Source of the DNA: an uncultured Thermomicrobiales bacterium
GTDB taxonomy: Bacteria; Chloroflexota; Chloroflexia; Thermomicrobiales; UBA6265
Assembly: GCA_902806365.1 (NCBI GenBank)
Contig: CADCWJ010000374.1
Location: 1-7,875, forward strand
DNA length: 7,875 nucleotides
Reading direction: 5' to 3'
Each line of letters starts with the position of its first letter. Position 1 is the stretch's first letter. Below the pieces are notes generated by a model. It saw nothing but the letters and a program-made list of their open reading frames with translations, was not told the origin of the DNA and did no database searches. Positions 6,610 through 7,875 of the stretch are shown piece after piece. A program made the translations under genes and the position numbers.

Positions 6610-7875
6610 ATGTTCGATATTCTCACGGTCGCGGCGATCGCCGATGAGCTTCAGGGGTCGGTACTTGACGGGCGCATCCAGCGAATCGGGCTCGTCGATC
6701 GAACGACGTTCGCCTGCGAGATTTACGCGAACCACGAGCGGCGGGCGCTGGTCGCCAGCGCGGACTCGCAACAGCCTCGGATCCTTCTGACCGAGGAAAT
6801 GCCGTCAATCGATCCGAACCTGATTACCCCATTCGGGTTGCAGCTCCGCAAGTACGTCCGGGGTGGGTTTCTCGTCGGGATCGAGCAGCCATCCATCGAG
6901 CGGATGGTGCGGCTCAGTATAGTGAAGCGAATGCCGGGTCACAACGATCAGCGTCACGGGCGGAGCCGACCGGACGACGCTGCGACCGTTTCCGGGGACA
7001 TCGACGATTCGTCGACCGCCGATCCGGCTGACATCGATGGCACGGAGGCTCCGGACGAGCTGGAGCAGCCAGACGATCTGGCGATGTGGTCGGAGGGCAT
7101 GCATCGGGTCGAGATCATCGTCGAGATCATGGGTCGCCACAGCAACATCATCCTGATCGACGATCAGCAGGTCGTGATGGAGAGCGTCAAGCGAGTCACG
7201 TCGATAATGAGCCGGGTTCGCCCGGTGATGCCGAGGCTCCCATATGTCTTCCCGCCGGCGCCGGACAAGCCCGATCCGCGGCGGCTGACGACACCGGGCG
7301 CCGAGCAACTCCTTGCCACCGGCAAGCCGGGGGCGAAGCTCGCCGAGGTCCTGGTGCGTGGGCTGCGCGGAGTGAGTCCGCAGATCGGGCGCGAGATTGC
7401 GTTCCGCCTGACCGGGGACGCGGCGGTCCAGGTGAAGGCGGTTGCACCCGAGAAGGCGATGGAGCTTGCCCGGATCGTCCGCACCGTATTCGAGCCGCTT
7501 GTGACGCTGGACTGGCAACCGCGCGTCTACATTCAGGAAGAAGTGCCGATCGGGTATGCCGCGATCCCGATGGAACACCTGGCCGCGATCGCGCAGGAGC
7601 AGGTGGTCGAGACGATGTCGGGTGCAGTCGAGGCGGGCATGGCGGTCGAGCTTGGCGACGCACCGAAGGATCACGCCCAGCGCCGGGCGCGGCTGGTCGA
7701 CGCGATCGACCGGGAGATCGTGAAGGTCGAGAGCCGCTTGCGCTCGCTGCAGGAGCAACTGAAGCGCGCCGATCACATCGAGGAATTGCGAACCTGGGGT
7801 GAGCTGATCTTTGCCTACATCTGGCAGATCGAACCGGGCCAGAGCGAGCTTCGCGTCGATGATGTCCGGATTCCG
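6610..7875 (+). CDS. rqcH: RqcH / NFACT-family ribosome quality-control protein, C-terminus cut off by window edge
   Basis: Binds 50S subunits carrying a stalled peptidyl-tRNA and recruits tRNA-Ala to add an alanine tail that marks the chain for degradation. The family was formerly annotated as fibronectin-binding protein (FbpA/YloA). The frame is open to the edge, showing 422 of about 570-620 expected residues. NFACT-N opens with MFDILTVAAIADEL and includes GRIQRIG, GLQLRKYVRGG and VEIIVEIMGRHSNIIL (about 167-182). Residues 97-98 are Glu-Arg, where B. subtilis RqcH has the functionally essential D97-R98. About 55 residues (107-163) rich in Asp, Ser, Thr and Pro interrupt NFACT-N just before MGRHSN. 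A helix-hairpin-helix-like segment (LRGVSPQIGREI, about 252-263) and the start of the coiled-coil arm (about 358-390) follow. The C-terminal NFACT-R domain lies beyond the edge. The gene is divergent from gmk. Confidence 0.93.
   Translation, partial: MFDILTVAAIADELQGSVLDGRIQRIGLVDRTTFACEIYANHERRALVASADSQQPRILLTEEMPSIDPNLITPFGLQLRKYVRGGFLVGIEQPSIERMVRLSIVKRMPGHNDQRHGRSRPDDAATVSGDIDDSSTADPADIDGTEAPDELEQPDDLAMWSEGMHRVEIIVEIMGRHSNIILIDDQQVVMESVKRVTSIMSRVRPVMPRLPYVFPPAPDKPDPRRLTTPGAEQLLATGKPGAKLAEVLVRGLRGVSPQIGREIAFRLTGDAAVQVKAVAPEKAMELARIVRTVFEPLVTLDWQPRVYIQEEVPIGYAAIPMEHLAAIAQEQVVETMSGAVEAGMAVELGDAPKDHAQRRARLVDAIDREIVKVESRLRSLQEQLKRADHIEELRTWGELIFAYIWQIEPGQSELRVDDVRIP

Noticed and set aside
7086..7802. 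Plus-strand open frame (238 codons) within rqcH in another frame
   Set aside because: It is Gly/Arg/Ala-rich and out of frame with the clear NFACT protein, so it is a shadow frame.

Overview
This window is GC-rich bacterial chromosome (roughly two thirds GC by eye, with G/C-ending codons dominant) and holds five housekeeping genes. Protein sequence style, codon use and gene set suggest a Chloroflexota bacterium, perhaps of the Thermomicrobia/Sphaerobacter type. That assignment is inference from memory, with no database comparison. No mobile element, CRISPR array, tRNA or rRNA was found.

Layout: positions 1-2280 (+) hold the C-terminal ~85% of phosphoenolpyruvate carboxylase (ppc), whose N-terminus lies off the left edge. 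After a 21-base gap comes priA (2302-4809, +), the replication-restart helicase. Its ATG has no usable Shine-Dalgarno but has a TANNNT element six bases upstream, as in leaderless genes. After a 46-base gap with a good Shine-Dalgarno comes def (4856-5377, +), peptide deformylase. A gene-free 289-base gap (5378-5666) separates def from the convergent guanylate kinase gene gmk (5667-6350, -; the start could be 6419). A divergent, inverted-repeat-rich control region leads to rqcH (6610 to the right edge, +), an NFACT-family ribosome quality-control protein that the window cuts off.

The genes do not form one pathway. ppc replenishes oxaloacetate, priA reloads the replisome, def trims N-formyl groups from nascent proteins, gmk makes GDP, and rqcH tags stalled nascent chains on 50S subunits. 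However, rqcH, gmk, priA and def are also neighbours in Bacillus subtilis (rqcH...gmk-rpoZ-coaBC-priA-def-fmt). The window is therefore a rearranged version of an old conserved neighbourhood, with rpoZ, coaBC and fmt absent from the expected places and ppc placed upstream.

I see no clearly novel system. The points most worth checking are a nested inverted-repeat structure between gmk and rqcH, a Glu at the position of the catalytic Asp of RqcH together with an acidic insertion in that protein, a plastid-like guanylate kinase with an ambiguous start, and the apparent leaderless start of priA.
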